Source: a virus | Length of the DNA: 55,495 nt | IMG/VR virus record: IMGVR_UViG_3300009071_000002 | Span: 1-55,495 of that record | Direction: 5' to 3' (one strand) | Program-made: the position numbers and the translations under genes | Notes under the pieces: model-generated | What the model was told of the DNA's origin: nothing | Database searches by the model: none | What the model saw: only the letters and a program-made list of their open reading frames with translations | Part shown: positions 35,810 through 43,445 of the stretch, one piece after another | Position numbering within the stretch: position 1 is the first letter of the stretch | Layout: each line of letters begins with the position of its first letter

Positions 35810-35986
35810 CTATCCCCATTGTTTTTTTGCTACAGTTTGTGCAGCTTTAGTAAGTTCTCCGTAGTGGTATAATCTTTTACTACTTTTGCTGTGTGTTTTA
35901 CCAGAATGTAATGTTCCATCAGACATTTTGTGCATGCCCCCTTTATGGACTTTACCTTGTTTAGTATAGTGATTTACACCTTTCAT
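35810..35986 (-). CDS. 58-residue basic late protein
   Basis: A complete frame fits between the DUF6321-like gene and the adaptor: ATG 35986 follows TAG directly, and its TAG at 35810-35812 lies 4 bases before the adaptor GTG. The product is Lys/His/Gly-rich (MKGVNHYTKQGKVHKGGMHK; ending TVAKKQWG), again with the Gly-Gly-basic pattern. Probably a small virion or assembly protein. Family not named with confidence. Confidence 0.7.
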   Translation of the reverse strand: MKGVNHYTKQGKVHKGGMHKMSDGTLHSGKTHSKSSKRLYHYGELTKAAQTVAKKQWG

Positions 35987-36268
35987 CTAACAATTCCACT
36001 TTCTTAATGCCTTATTAATTCTTGATTTAGGATCATTTTTCTTTTTTGCCCCTGTTAATTTCTTTTTCATTCCACTCATTCTGGCACAAAAACTCTTTCT
36101 TCTACTTGCTGCCTTTGATCCTTTTTTTAATTTGGATGGCTTGGTTGTTACAGCTGTTTTTAATTTTGATCCGGGGTTAGCTTTTCTGTAGGAAGCTACT
36201 CCTTTTTTATTTAATCCGCCTGATTTAGATTTGCCTTCTTTTCTTTGCCATGCCGGTGTTCTAGCCAC
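35987..36268 (-). CDS. DUF6321-like small basic protein
   Basis: A 93-residue strongly basic protein of a widespread phage family, recognised by TPAWQRKEGKSKSGGLNKKG, ASYRKANPGSKLKTAVT, RRKSFCARMSGMKKKL and the C-terminal ALRKWNC. The start is GTG 36268 with AAGGG upstream. Its role is not established; basic charge and place near the capsid genes suggest DNA contact inside the virion, which is inference. Confidence 0.82.
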   Translation of the reverse strand: MARTPAWQRKEGKSKSGGLNKKGVASYRKANPGSKLKTAVTTKPSKLKKGSKAASRRKSFCARMSGMKKKLTGAKKKNDPKSRINKALRKWNC

Positions 36269-36271
36269 TAT

Positions 36272-36430
36272 CTAACCCTTAGCTCTTTTAGCTTTATTTT
36301 TTGCAGAATTTGGAAACCCTGCTTGCATATTTTTATAAGCTTTAGCTGAGATTGTGGATTTTTTCTTTGTGTTACTTGTTCCAGCTTTTTTCTTTGCGTT
36401 AATGTTTGCATACAAACCTCTTTTAGCCAT
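36272..36430 (-). CDS. Small MAKRGLYANI-type phage protein
   Basis: A 52-residue basic protein starting MAKRGLYANINAKKKAG, a very common small phage protein often met beside DUF6321-type genes. ATG 36430 directly follows the TAA of the upstream gene (TAAATG). The sequence is rich in Lys, Ala and Asn with no visible fold. Function unknown. Confidence 0.8.
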   Translation of the reverse strand: MAKRGLYANINAKKKAGTSNTKKKSTISAKAYKNMQAGFPNSAKNKAKRAKG

Positions 36431-36571
36431 TTAGTTATCCAATTTTTTTAAGATTAAATTTAATGTTTGTGTAATGGATTTTAAACGAATTTCCATTTCT
36501 TCTATTCTATCGTCTGCAGTTGTTTTAGGTTTATATATTTTTTGTGTAGATCTTACATCTATTGTTGCCAT
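36431..36571 (-). CDS. 46-residue helical protein
   Basis: ATG 36571 (MATIDVRSTQKIYKPKTTAD) is chosen for AAAGGAAAATCT upstream; the longer frame to 36619 runs through a terminator hairpin. The C-terminal half is an amphipathic helix (EEMEIRLKSITQTLNLILKK), probably a small coiled coil. It stops right before the next ATG. Unknown function. Confidence 0.65.
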   Translation of the reverse strand: MATIDVRSTQKIYKPKTTADDRIEEMEIRLKSITQTLNLILKKLDN

Positions 36572-36590
36572 AGATTTTCCTTTACTTAAA

Positions 36591-36619
36591 TTGAGGGAGA
36601 AGAATAACCCCTCCCCCAA
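36591..36619 (-). terminator. Terminator-like hairpin behind the capsid genes
   Basis: Read leftward, TTGGGGGAG (36619-36611) pairs with CTCCCTCAA (36599-36591), one mismatch, 11-base loop. Only a short T-rich tail follows (TTTAAG), so it may act as a partial terminator that sets high capsid expression against lower tail expression, or as a processing site. Confidence 0.5.
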
Positions 36620-36631
36620 AGTTGTTTAGTA

Positions 36632-37096
36632 CTAACTTACAGTATCATGTTGAGCGTCTGTATTTGTGTCAGTTTCAGAATTTCCTGAAACATCACACAG
36701 AACAGCAAACACTCTAATTTTACCAGCAGATGAATCTGCACCACCGATAAGTATGTCTAAAGTATCTGCAGATGCTGCTATATGTCTAGCAGTTGCAGTC
36801 AATGTACCATAACCTGTTGCGTTAGAGTCACCGTCAACATAAATGTCAACGTCTCCACCTGTAATACCCATATCCATAGTAGCAGAACTAGAAAGTGCAG
36901 TTATCACTTCTATTCCAGCTTCCATGATTAAAGTCTCTGCAGGTATGTCTAGTACTTGTAAAACGTCTGCATTGTCTGGTCCAGTGCCACCTCTAAGTTG
37001 AGATAAATCAATAGTATTCTCAACTAAATAAGGTACCCTTCCATTAGAAGGATGACCTGTTGTGCCACCGGCACCGGTTACATTTAATGTACCCAT
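36632..37096 (-). CDS. Candidate capsid decoration or head-associated protein
   Basis: A 154-residue Gly/Thr/Ala/Asp-rich beta protein directly after the major capsid gene (MGTLNVTGAGGTTGHPSNGR; LVENTIDLSQL; MEAGIEVIT). Its composition and place suit a head decoration or fibre protein. AAGGATTAATATAAA precedes ATG 37096, and the terminator-like hairpin follows. Assignment rests on position and composition. Confidence 0.6.
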   Translation of the reverse strand: MGTLNVTGAGGTTGHPSNGRVPYLVENTIDLSQLRGGTGPDNADVLQVLDIPAETLIMEAGIEVITALSSSATMDMGITGGDVDIYVDGDSNATGYGTLTATARHIAASADTLDILIGGADSSAGKIRVFAVLCDVSGNSETDTNTDAQHDTVS

Positions 37097-37117
37097 TTTA
37101 TATTAATCCTTTCTAAT

Positions 37118-38074
37118 TTATGTATTTAAATCCACTACACCAGTGAATACACCTTTGTAGCCATCACCTGAGCCACGAAGTACTTTACGACCAAATACGT
37201 GTAAACCACGAACTATGTCAGAGAAACTATCTGGATCACGTATTACTTCTGTTTTAGCAATATGTGAAGCAGTAGCTACTGCAGACATATGTCCAAACAA
37301 GACATCAGCTTCACCTGATGTTCCTGAAGGTCCAAATGTATTTGCTGCATCTGATCCTGTAGATCCAACAACCATAACATTAGTTTGATACAGAGTAAAA
37401 CCATGTATCTTTCTATCTGTTACTTGACCGTTGAATAAGTTGGATGGGCCTCCTGTTACAGAAGCATCCATAACTTTTGAGTCAGCCTGTCTTAATATTT
37501 CAAAGAACTGAGGACTGGCACAAAGCCAACGGTTTTCACCCGGAACGTCATTGTCGTCTAATACACGAGCTGCTGTACTAAGGTAGTTTGCTATTTCGTT
37601 ACCTGTATTACCAGATATAGCAGTACCTGCAACACCCAATGTGCCATCTATAGTAGCAGCACCATCGTTAATTGCGTTTAGTACGTTGAAGTCGTATGAT
37701 TTCTTCAGAGCATATGCACCTGAAGATGTTGCAAGAGCTTCCCAGTTTACGTGAGCTTGTCTTTCTTCTATATCGTCAACTTTAAACGCAAAGTAATTGC
37801 CTTGATCCACTGTTAGTGTGATTTGATCATCTGCAAGTGTTTGTGTGTTTATAGTTTGTCCACGACCATAAGAAGCCACAGTAACTGTTGGTTCTTTTAG
37901 TATGTTTACAGTATCACCGTAATTCTCAATTTCTCCGGTATAATCAGTATTTGTAATTGCTTCAGCAACCGATGCCCTACGGAAATATTTAAGAACTTTT
38001 TGACTGTAAATAGCAGGTGCCCAATTTCCAGAAGGTAAATTCTGGTAACCAGCTGCTGATCCCATTGTAGCCAT
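37118..38074 (-). CDS. Major capsid protein
   Basis: A 318-residue HK97-fold coat protein. Recognisable parts are the N-arm region (YSQKVLKYFRRASVAEAIT), the strand LTVDQGNYFAFKVDDIEE, and the A-domain segment VLDDNDVPGENRWLCASPQF, which matches the D-x-x-V-P-x-x-x-R-W-x-x-x-x-P pattern of podovirus coats. The C-terminal part (KTEVIRDPDSFSDIVRGLHV; FGRKVL) is also typical. It is preceded by the scaffold gene and followed by the candidate decoration protein. AAGGATAACTTAAT precedes ATG 38074. Confidence 0.9.
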   Translation of the reverse strand: MATMGSAAGYQNLPSGNWAPAIYSQKVLKYFRRASVAEAITNTDYTGEIENYGDTVNILKEPTVTVASYGRGQTINTQTLADDQITLTVDQGNYFAFKVDDIEERQAHVNWEALATSSGAYALKKSYDFNVLNAINDGAATIDGTLGVAGTAISGNTGNEIANYLSTAARVLDDNDVPGENRWLCASPQFFEILRQADSKVMDASVTGGPSNLFNGQVTDRKIHGFTLYQTNVMVVGSTGSDAANTFGPSGTSGEADVLFGHMSAVATASHIAKTEVIRDPDSFSDIVRGLHVFGRKVLRGSGDGYKGVFTGVVDLNT

Positions 38075-38092
38075 ATTAAGTTATCCTTAAAG

Positions 38093-39013
38093 TTATGCTG
38101 AGTGGTTGACTCTACCATCTTGCATGGCAGCATCAATCTCAGCTTCATATTTCTCAAAGTCCCAAGGTTTCATATTTTGAATTTCAGACATATTCCAAAC
38201 TTTTTTATTCCCGGAGGCTGACCTCGCAGGATTAGTTTTAGTTTTTAATACCGCCTGAGCTGCATCCAATTTACGATTTGAGACCGCTCTAGTTTTGTTT
38301 GACGAAATACCCACATCCGCTTTGTATAAGTCAACAGTGCGAATTGCCCATTTAGAATCAGTATTGTTTTTACGAATACCATCCGCTATAGTGGCAGGTT
38401 GTTCCTCAAGCCATGCTAAAAATTCAGGAGTAGCCTTGATTTCATTAAAATCAGGGTGGGCTGAATTTAGCTGCTTAAATGCAGACTGTACAATTAACTT
38501 CTGTTCTTTTTCAGTAAGCTCGTTAATTTTAGCTTTAAGATCAGCAGTTTTTTGGTCAGCCATTTCGTGAGAGATAGTTTCAACAACTTGATATACATCT
38601 GGATATTTTTCTCTAAATTGAGCCAGTTCTTCCTTAGTTTTAGGAGGAGCATACTCTTGTTCTTGTTGTACTTTTTCAGCTACATTAGCTTGGGCAGCAA
38701 GAGTTACTTTTTCTTGTTTCCATTCATTTAGTTGCTGATCGTAGTATTTCTTTAGATCGTCATATCTTTTCTTATAATCATGTTCTTGTTTTTCTGTTTG
38801 TACCTCTTCATTGTTAGGAACAGCACTTGCAGTGTTTGCATCCATAAAACCTTCAGAGTCTTGTTGGGTAGCCTCTACGGTGCCAACTTCTTCTGGAGTT
38901 TCTATATCATCTTCATATACATCGTCTTTATAAGCACCTCTAAACATAGATTCTCTACTATCGTCTTTGATTGCAGAGTCGGGCTTATTTGTAGTCTTCA
39001 GTTCTTTCGCCAT
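38093..39013 (-). CDS. Scaffolding protein
   Basis: A 306-residue, charged, mostly helical protein upstream of the coat gene. The first 80 residues are acidic and disordered; a coiled coil (DYKKRYDDLKKYYDQQLNEW) occupies about 80-180; the C-terminus is basic then mixed, as in coat-binding ends of scaffolds. It would drive procapsid assembly and then leave. AAGGAAAACAAAA precedes ATG 39013; a structured leader lies upstream. Confidence 0.82.
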   Translation of the reverse strand: MAKELKTTNKPDSAIKDDSRESMFRGAYKDDVYEDDIETPEEVGTVEATQQDSEGFMDANTASAVPNNEEVQTEKQEHDYKKRYDDLKKYYDQQLNEWKQEKVTLAAQANVAEKVQQEQEYAPPKTKEELAQFREKYPDVYQVVETISHEMADQKTADLKAKINELTEKEQKLIVQSAFKQLNSAHPDFNEIKATPEFLAWLEEQPATIADGIRKNNTDSKWAIRTVDLYKADVGISSNKTRAVSNRKLDAAQAVLKTKTNPARSASGNKKVWNMSEIQNMKPWDFEKYEAEIDAAMQDGRVNHSA

Positions 39014-39124
39014 TTTTGTTTTCCTTCATGTGGGGCCTTCTTTAGGGTAGCCACTTCGGTTGTTGTATGTAGGGGCCGTTGAAGAAACGGGTAGCCTACG
39101 CTATATTTAACCCGGAGGTTAAAA
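39014..39124 (-). ncRNA. Structured leader of the scaffold-capsid genes
   Basis: This 111-base gap is unlike the other late gaps, most of which are under 30 bases. Read leftward it holds TTTAACC-TCCG-GGTTAAA (39123-39106, seven perfect pairs and a tetraloop), a GTAGGCTAC palindrome (39099-39091), CCGTT-TCTTC-AACGG (39090-39076), then two GGCCCC blocks (39077-39072 and 39037-39032). No T-run follows the stems. It could be a processing site, a translation control element for the capsid genes, or a weak terminator. Confidence 0.45.
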
Positions 39125-40756
39125 CTATTGTAAGTTCTCTATTACACTATTTGCATAGTTTTCTTTTTGGTCATTATCTTGATGCCCATAATAGGAACCT
39201 AAAAGTCCTTTTAAAGTACTACTTTCTTCTCTTAAAGATTTTAATTGCAATACTCTTTTGTAAATATTTTTGTACATTTTTTCTGAATTATCTGGAAGTA
39301 ATTCTGGAGGTATACCCTGTTCTTGTTTTGATTTATTACTTGGTAAAAAATACCCCTCTTTTACATATTGTATAAATTCTTGCGGGCTTATGCCTAATAC
39401 TCCCAATGCATCTCTACCTTTAGGGGATTCTCCTGTAGATACTGAACGGCTTGCACTACCGTCAAATAATTGTAAATTTATATTTAATGTTTGAGCAGCA
39501 GTTATTTTATCTACAAAACTTTTTTCAGTTTCACTAAGCAGTTTTACAAATTCTGGATCTGTTAAAGTTTTTTTAACAATCTGCACTGGCCCAAACGCTG
39601 AACTTCTTCCGGCTGGAGAAAAACCTTTACCAACTTTTACAAAACTAAATTTAGGTGTATCTCCTCGCCACTCATATTTTGCTGTAGCATCATAGAGTTG
39701 ATCAGGTGTGTAACCAAAATATGTTTGAACTTCTGTTGGTCTGTCCCCTGTTTCTTGAGGCACAAAATCTGTGGGTTCAACAGTGCTATCTGGAACATAA
39801 TTTGTTTTAGGTAGATCTTGTGTTGTTGGTTTATTTTTTTCAATTTGCCTTTGCATCAAATCTATTTGGTTTTCCCTATCTGGATTTTTTTTTTCTACGT
39901 TATCGGGTGCAGCAAGTGGTGAAGGTATGTCCGTAACTGCTGTTGAAACATCTGATCTAGATTGAACATCTAGACCCATTGCTGCCTCTTGGATAATTGG
40001 AGGCAAATTACTTTTTTGTTTAGGTTGTTCAGCTAACATTTTTTTAGTTTCTTTTGTTCCTACACCATTTATTTCTTCTAATTTATCATAGCCTATAACT
40101 GCCGCAATAACATCAGGAATAATAACTTCACCTTTAGATACAAGAATTTTTTCAGCATCTACAGGAATTTTAGAAGTGTCTAATTTTATTCCTTTTTCTT
40201 GTAGATAAGCCATAGCCTCTTCTATTAGATCATATAGTTTTCTTACACCTATTTTTCTAACAGCAGCAGCATTGATTACAAATCCATCACTTTCTGCAGG
40301 AACATCATCAGCAACACCAGATTTATCTGCCCCGGGTTGATTTACTACACCAACAGGGCCTGCTGCAACTTGACCAGCTTCTTGTTCTGGTGGTTTTTCC
40401 ATTTCTCCCCCTAAAGCTGACATTTGGGGAGCATTTTGAGGCATCTGCCCTTGTGCAGGGCTAGGAGGTACCATAGGTTGCATTTGACCTTGCTGAGCTA
40501 CATTACCACCACGCATAGCATCTAACGATACTCCTTGTGGATTTATAGAGCTTGTTTCTTCCAGATCCTGCGGATTATCTCCTGCAGCCTTCTGTAAAAG
40601 ACCCATAAATTGAGCAACTATAGGTTTTGCTTCTTCCATAAAATTTTGTTCTTCAGGACTAAGATTTTCTTGTATTAATGCTTCCAGTTTTTCACCTTCA
40701 ACGGTAGCACTTCCTTCTGTTAAAAATTCTTGGTCAAATTCTTCTATTTCAGGCAT
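39125..40756 (-). CDS. Virion protein with SLT-like C-terminal domain
   Basis: A 543-residue protein. The N-terminal third is Gln/Pro/Met-rich and disordered. Residues about 155-240 carry DDVPAESDGFVINAAAVRKI and VSKGEVIIPDVIAAVIGYDK, a motif common in phage structural proteins. From about 340 (YEWRGDTPKFSFVKVGKG; SSAFGPVQI) it resembles a lysozyme/SLT-type domain in which S-S-A-x-G-P-x-Q-I lines the active site. It might be a virion-bound peptidoglycan hydrolase. It overlaps the endolysin gene end by 8 bases. Confidence 0.65.
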   Translation of the reverse strand: MPEIEEFDQEFLTEGSATVEGEKLEALIQENLSPEEQNFMEEAKPIVAQFMGLLQKAAGDNPQDLEETSSINPQGVSLDAMRGGNVAQQGQMQPMVPPSPAQGQMPQNAPQMSALGGEMEKPPEQEAGQVAAGPVGVVNQPGADKSGVADDVPAESDGFVINAAAVRKIGVRKLYDLIEEAMAYLQEKGIKLDTSKIPVDAEKILVSKGEVIIPDVIAAVIGYDKLEEINGVGTKETKKMLAEQPKQKSNLPPIIQEAAMGLDVQSRSDVSTAVTDIPSPLAAPDNVEKKNPDRENQIDLMQRQIEKNKPTTQDLPKTNYVPDSTVEPTDFVPQETGDRPTEVQTYFGYTPDQLYDATAKYEWRGDTPKFSFVKVGKGFSPAGRSSAFGPVQIVKKTLTDPEFVKLLSETEKSFVDKITAAQTLNINLQLFDGSASRSVSTGESPKGRDALGVLGISPQEFIQYVKEGYFLPSNKSKQEQGIPPELLPDNSEKMYKNIYKRVLQLKSLREESSTLKGLLGSYYGHQDNDQKENYANSVIENLQ

Positions 40757-41183
40757 CTTCTATTAATCCCGTTACATATTTAGCTCGTCTAGCTGTTTGT
40801 TTTGCCCACCGAGAATCTCTTGCTTCTACAGCAGCTTCTTTAAAACGATCTTCTTGCATCAAAGCTAAAGTTTTTTTAAATTTAAGAACTCCAGTCATAC
40901 CTAACTGAAATCTCATGTGCATCAACGCCATTTGTATTTTAGCTGGTTTAGATCTCCACCAAGATAGGCTGTTGTCTAAACTTGCGGAACATTCGTCTAT
41001 GTCGTTGTGTAGTAAATAGATAGCTTCGTCTTTTGTAATTTTGCCACCTTTTTCTGGGTCAATCAATCTACCTATGCCAATTGTTGCATAACCTTCGCTG
41101 TCTACGTATTGATGAAGTACCAGACCTTCGTGGTCTATCAACGAGTCTACCAATTCAGACTTACGGAATCCATCCACTATCAT
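40749..41183 (-). CDS. Endolysin, GH24 T4-type lysozyme
   Basis: A 144-residue lysozyme with the T4 catalytic triad at the same spacing: E19, D28 and T34 (HEGLVLHQYVDSEGYATIGI), against E11, D20 and T26 in T4. It cleaves the MurNAc-GlcNAc bond of peptidoglycan at lysis. No signal peptide is seen, so it needs the holin encoded just upstream, whose stop overlaps this start (ATGA). Typical length. Confidence 0.93.
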   Translation of the reverse strand: MIVDGFRKSELVDSLIDHEGLVLHQYVDSEGYATIGIGRLIDPEKGGKITKDEAIYLLHNDIDECSASLDNSLSWWRSKPAKIQMALMHMRFQLGMTGVLKFKKTLALMQEDRFKEAAVEARDSRWAKQTARRAKYVTGLIEDA

Positions 41184-41575
41184 TTTTTACCTAACATTTT
41201 AGTAGCCCAACGAATACCAAGTGATGCGGATATTGCACCGATAAATGTGTAGCTGTACCACTCTGGTGCTCTAGATACATAATCCCACCCAAGCATGACG
41301 TACTCCTGTGTCCAAGGAAGAAAAGAGCCAATGAATGGCATAGTTATTACAAGCAACGCAAACTCATCTTTGTAGCTATACTGTTGTTGTTTTAATGCCT
41401 CTACATCGTAATTTATTTCTGAGTCTGCTGTTTTTTCAATGCGTTTTATTTCTGCATCTACTTTTGCTTCTGCTATTTTTGCTTTTGATTTAATTTTAGT
41501 TGTGCGTTCTTCCATGTATGATTTTACAGGTGCACTAACTAAATTTACAATTGGTCCTAAAAATGATAATAACAT
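41180..41575 (-). CDS. Holin, 3TM superfamily-like
   Basis: A 131-residue protein with an N-terminal hydrophobic segment (MLLSFLGPIVNLVSAPV), a long charged helix (residues about 25-65) and two further membrane segments (FALLVITMPFIGSFLPW; WYSYTFIGAISASLGIRWAT). This layout matches the GTA-type 3TM holin family (PF11351). It should form the inner-membrane holes that release the lysozyme encoded next. The start follows the upstream stop directly. Confidence 0.85.
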   Translation of the reverse strand: MLLSFLGPIVNLVSAPVKSYMEERTTKIKSKAKIAEAKVDAEIKRIEKTADSEINYDVEALKQQQYSYKDEFALLVITMPFIGSFLPWTQEYVMLGWDYVSRAPEWYSYTFIGAISASLGIRWATKMLGKK

Positions 41576-43210
41576 TTAATAATTTGATCCTCCGTTACCT
41601 TCGTTAAACCTTCCAACTAAATTATAATATAATATGTCATATGGGTTATCTACATCCCTTACTTTTGATTGACTGGTAAGATTTCGTGTATGGCGGCCGT
41701 AATAATCTATCGGAGATGACGTATCTGGTTGCCCCGTATCAACAGTTCTATAAATTTCAGTAGGAACTCCATCTCTAGTCAATTCTTGACCTATACCCGC
41801 TTTTTTTGCATCATATAATCCGCCACGTTCCATAGCTCTTTCTCTATAGTGTTCATTAAATTGTACCATAGCAGCTTCATATTCTTTTTGTGACCCAATT
41901 TGTTTTCCATTTACTTTAGGTGATCCTTGCATAAATCCTTTTATCTCCATTATAGATCGTATCATCATAGAAGCATCTGCATAACCACTTTGATTTATAT
42001 TTTCATATCTTCCTAATCTAGAATTTTCAGCTAAAGCTTTTTTATATGCTGGCTCATAAAATTTTAACCCAAAGTAATCTTTAAACGTATTTAAATAATC
42101 CGAAACTGCTGCTGCACCCGCTTGTCCAGATTCAGTTCTGTAACCATTATAACCATACCCTGAAGTTGCTTGAAAATAGTTATTTTTAAACGCTATATCA
42201 GCTCCACCTTTTGCATATTTAGGTTTCCCCCTTCGGCTTTTTAAAAAACTTACTAATCCTTTAAAAGCTCCATACGCTACTGCTACAGGGTTTCCAGTAA
42301 ATATTGCATATGTAGCTATTGCAGCATCTACTTTACCCTCTGTAGTTTGTGGGATACCTCCTTTAAAGGTATAGTACAAAGCAGCTGCTTTAATAGCGTA
42401 TGGAGCATACTTAGATACATTAGCAGCAATTTGTTCTCCAGTTCCCGGGGGAATATACGGAGCTAACCCCGTTTGTGTTCCCATTCCACCGTAGATACCT
42501 TTTGCTGCATCAAATGCGTAAGCAGACATAACTTGTCCGGTTGTAGATAGAGTAGAGGCAAATTCTGCCCCGTATGGGCCAGAGTAGTCTAGTGCAGCTA
42601 AATTACACGGTGGAGCATCAAACCTTTCTGGTGGATCAAAAAGAGATTTTACTTCACTACCTACTTTTCTTGCTCTATTAATATCCCCAAAAGTATCTTG
42701 CAAATCTTGCATTTGTTCCTCTAACCAAGATAAATTTTCTTGCTTAGGTCCCATTTGCTCCCCACCCTCTTCTAGTGACATGCTGTCATCAGTAAGAGAA
42801 ATGTCTTCTAACATCTGTCTATCTTCTATAGTTACAGTATCACCTAATTGTGTTGCTGTAATATCCTGCTGTTCTAAAGCATTTAGATTTGCTACAGGAG
42901 TTTCTGGAAAAATGTCTCCAGCGTAGGATGTGTACTTTGATCTCTGTTTAGCTTCTTCTTCACGTTTCTTTTTTAGAGCCTCTGGACTTAGTCCTTTTAC
43001 TAAACTATCTAAGCCGTACCCTAAAAAATCTTCTCTCTTTAACGATACGGAAGGAGCGTCATCTAAGGATACACCTTCCAATGAAGCTTTTTGACTACCT
43101 TCAAGCTCTTCTTTAAATTCTTTTGAAATTTGTTCAGAAGAAGATCGTTCAAAAGCTGTGACAGTAGGGTCTTGTACTTTTTGAAATGGTGCTAACGCAT
43201 TAAGAGACAT
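41576..43210 (-). CDS. Unknown late protein between portal and holin
   Basis: A 544-residue protein with a disordered, acidic N-terminus (to about 190), a hydrophobic Ala/Gly-rich middle (YAPYAIKAAALYYTFKGGIP; TYAIFTGNPVAVAYGAFKGL) and the tag-like KYAKGGADIAFKNNY. The C-terminal part is soluble and aromatic. It may be membrane-active or a virion protein. Its ATG overlaps the stop of the overprinted gene 43200-43445 by 11 bases, so translation is coupled. No family recognised. Confidence 0.65.
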   Translation of the reverse strand: MSLNALAPFQKVQDPTVTAFERSSSEQISKEFKEELEGSQKASLEGVSLDDAPSVSLKREDFLGYGLDSLVKGLSPEALKKKREEEAKQRSKYTSYAGDIFPETPVANLNALEQQDITATQLGDTVTIEDRQMLEDISLTDDSMSLEEGGEQMGPKQENLSWLEEQMQDLQDTFGDINRARKVGSEVKSLFDPPERFDAPPCNLAALDYSGPYGAEFASTLSTTGQVMSAYAFDAAKGIYGGMGTQTGLAPYIPPGTGEQIAANVSKYAPYAIKAAALYYTFKGGIPQTTEGKVDAAIATYAIFTGNPVAVAYGAFKGLVSFLKSRRGKPKYAKGGADIAFKNNYFQATSGYGYNGYRTESGQAGAAAVSDYLNTFKDYFGLKFYEPAYKKALAENSRLGRYENINQSGYADASMMIRSIMEIKGFMQGSPKVNGKQIGSQKEYEAAMVQFNEHYRERAMERGGLYDAKKAGIGQELTRDGVPTEIYRTVDTGQPDTSSPIDYYGRHTRNLTSQSKVRDVDNPYDILYYNLVGRFNEGNGGSNY

Positions 43211-43445
43211 TCTTTCTCATTTCTTTAAAATTATCCTTCAACTTGAGGAGCATTTCCAGTAAACCCGCTTTCCCCTGCAGTCGGTACACTTCCAGTTCCG
43301 ATGGTGCTACCACCAGTGCCGCTAGGGTCTGCTTGTGGAGGTTGTTGAGGTACTCCTCCAACACCTGCCATTCCAGCTTGTCTTGGCTGAGGAGCGGAGT
43401 TAGGGCCTTGAGGGGCTCCTTCCGGTTGTTCTGGTTGTTGGGCAT
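43200..43445 (-). CDS. Overprinted gene inside the portal 3' end
   Basis: An 81-residue frame, shifted against the portal and overlapping its last 215 bases. The protein looks folded: helical, with normal hydrophobic spacing (LEWQVLEEYLNNLHKQTLAA; ELEVYRLQGKAGLLEMLLKL). The portal in the same bases is a Gln/Pro/Gly low-complexity tail. AAAGGATTACAAG gives ATG 43445 a proper ribosome site. The N-x-x-E-V-L-E-E-Y-L ... E-L ... Q-G-x-A-x-L-x-x-L pattern resembles small proteins that follow portal genes in other podoviruses. I judge it real. Confidence 0.75.
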   Translation of the reverse strand: MPNNQNNRKEPLKALTPLLSQDKLEWQVLEEYLNNLHKQTLAALVVAPSELEVYRLQGKAGLLEMLLKLKDNFKEMRKNVS

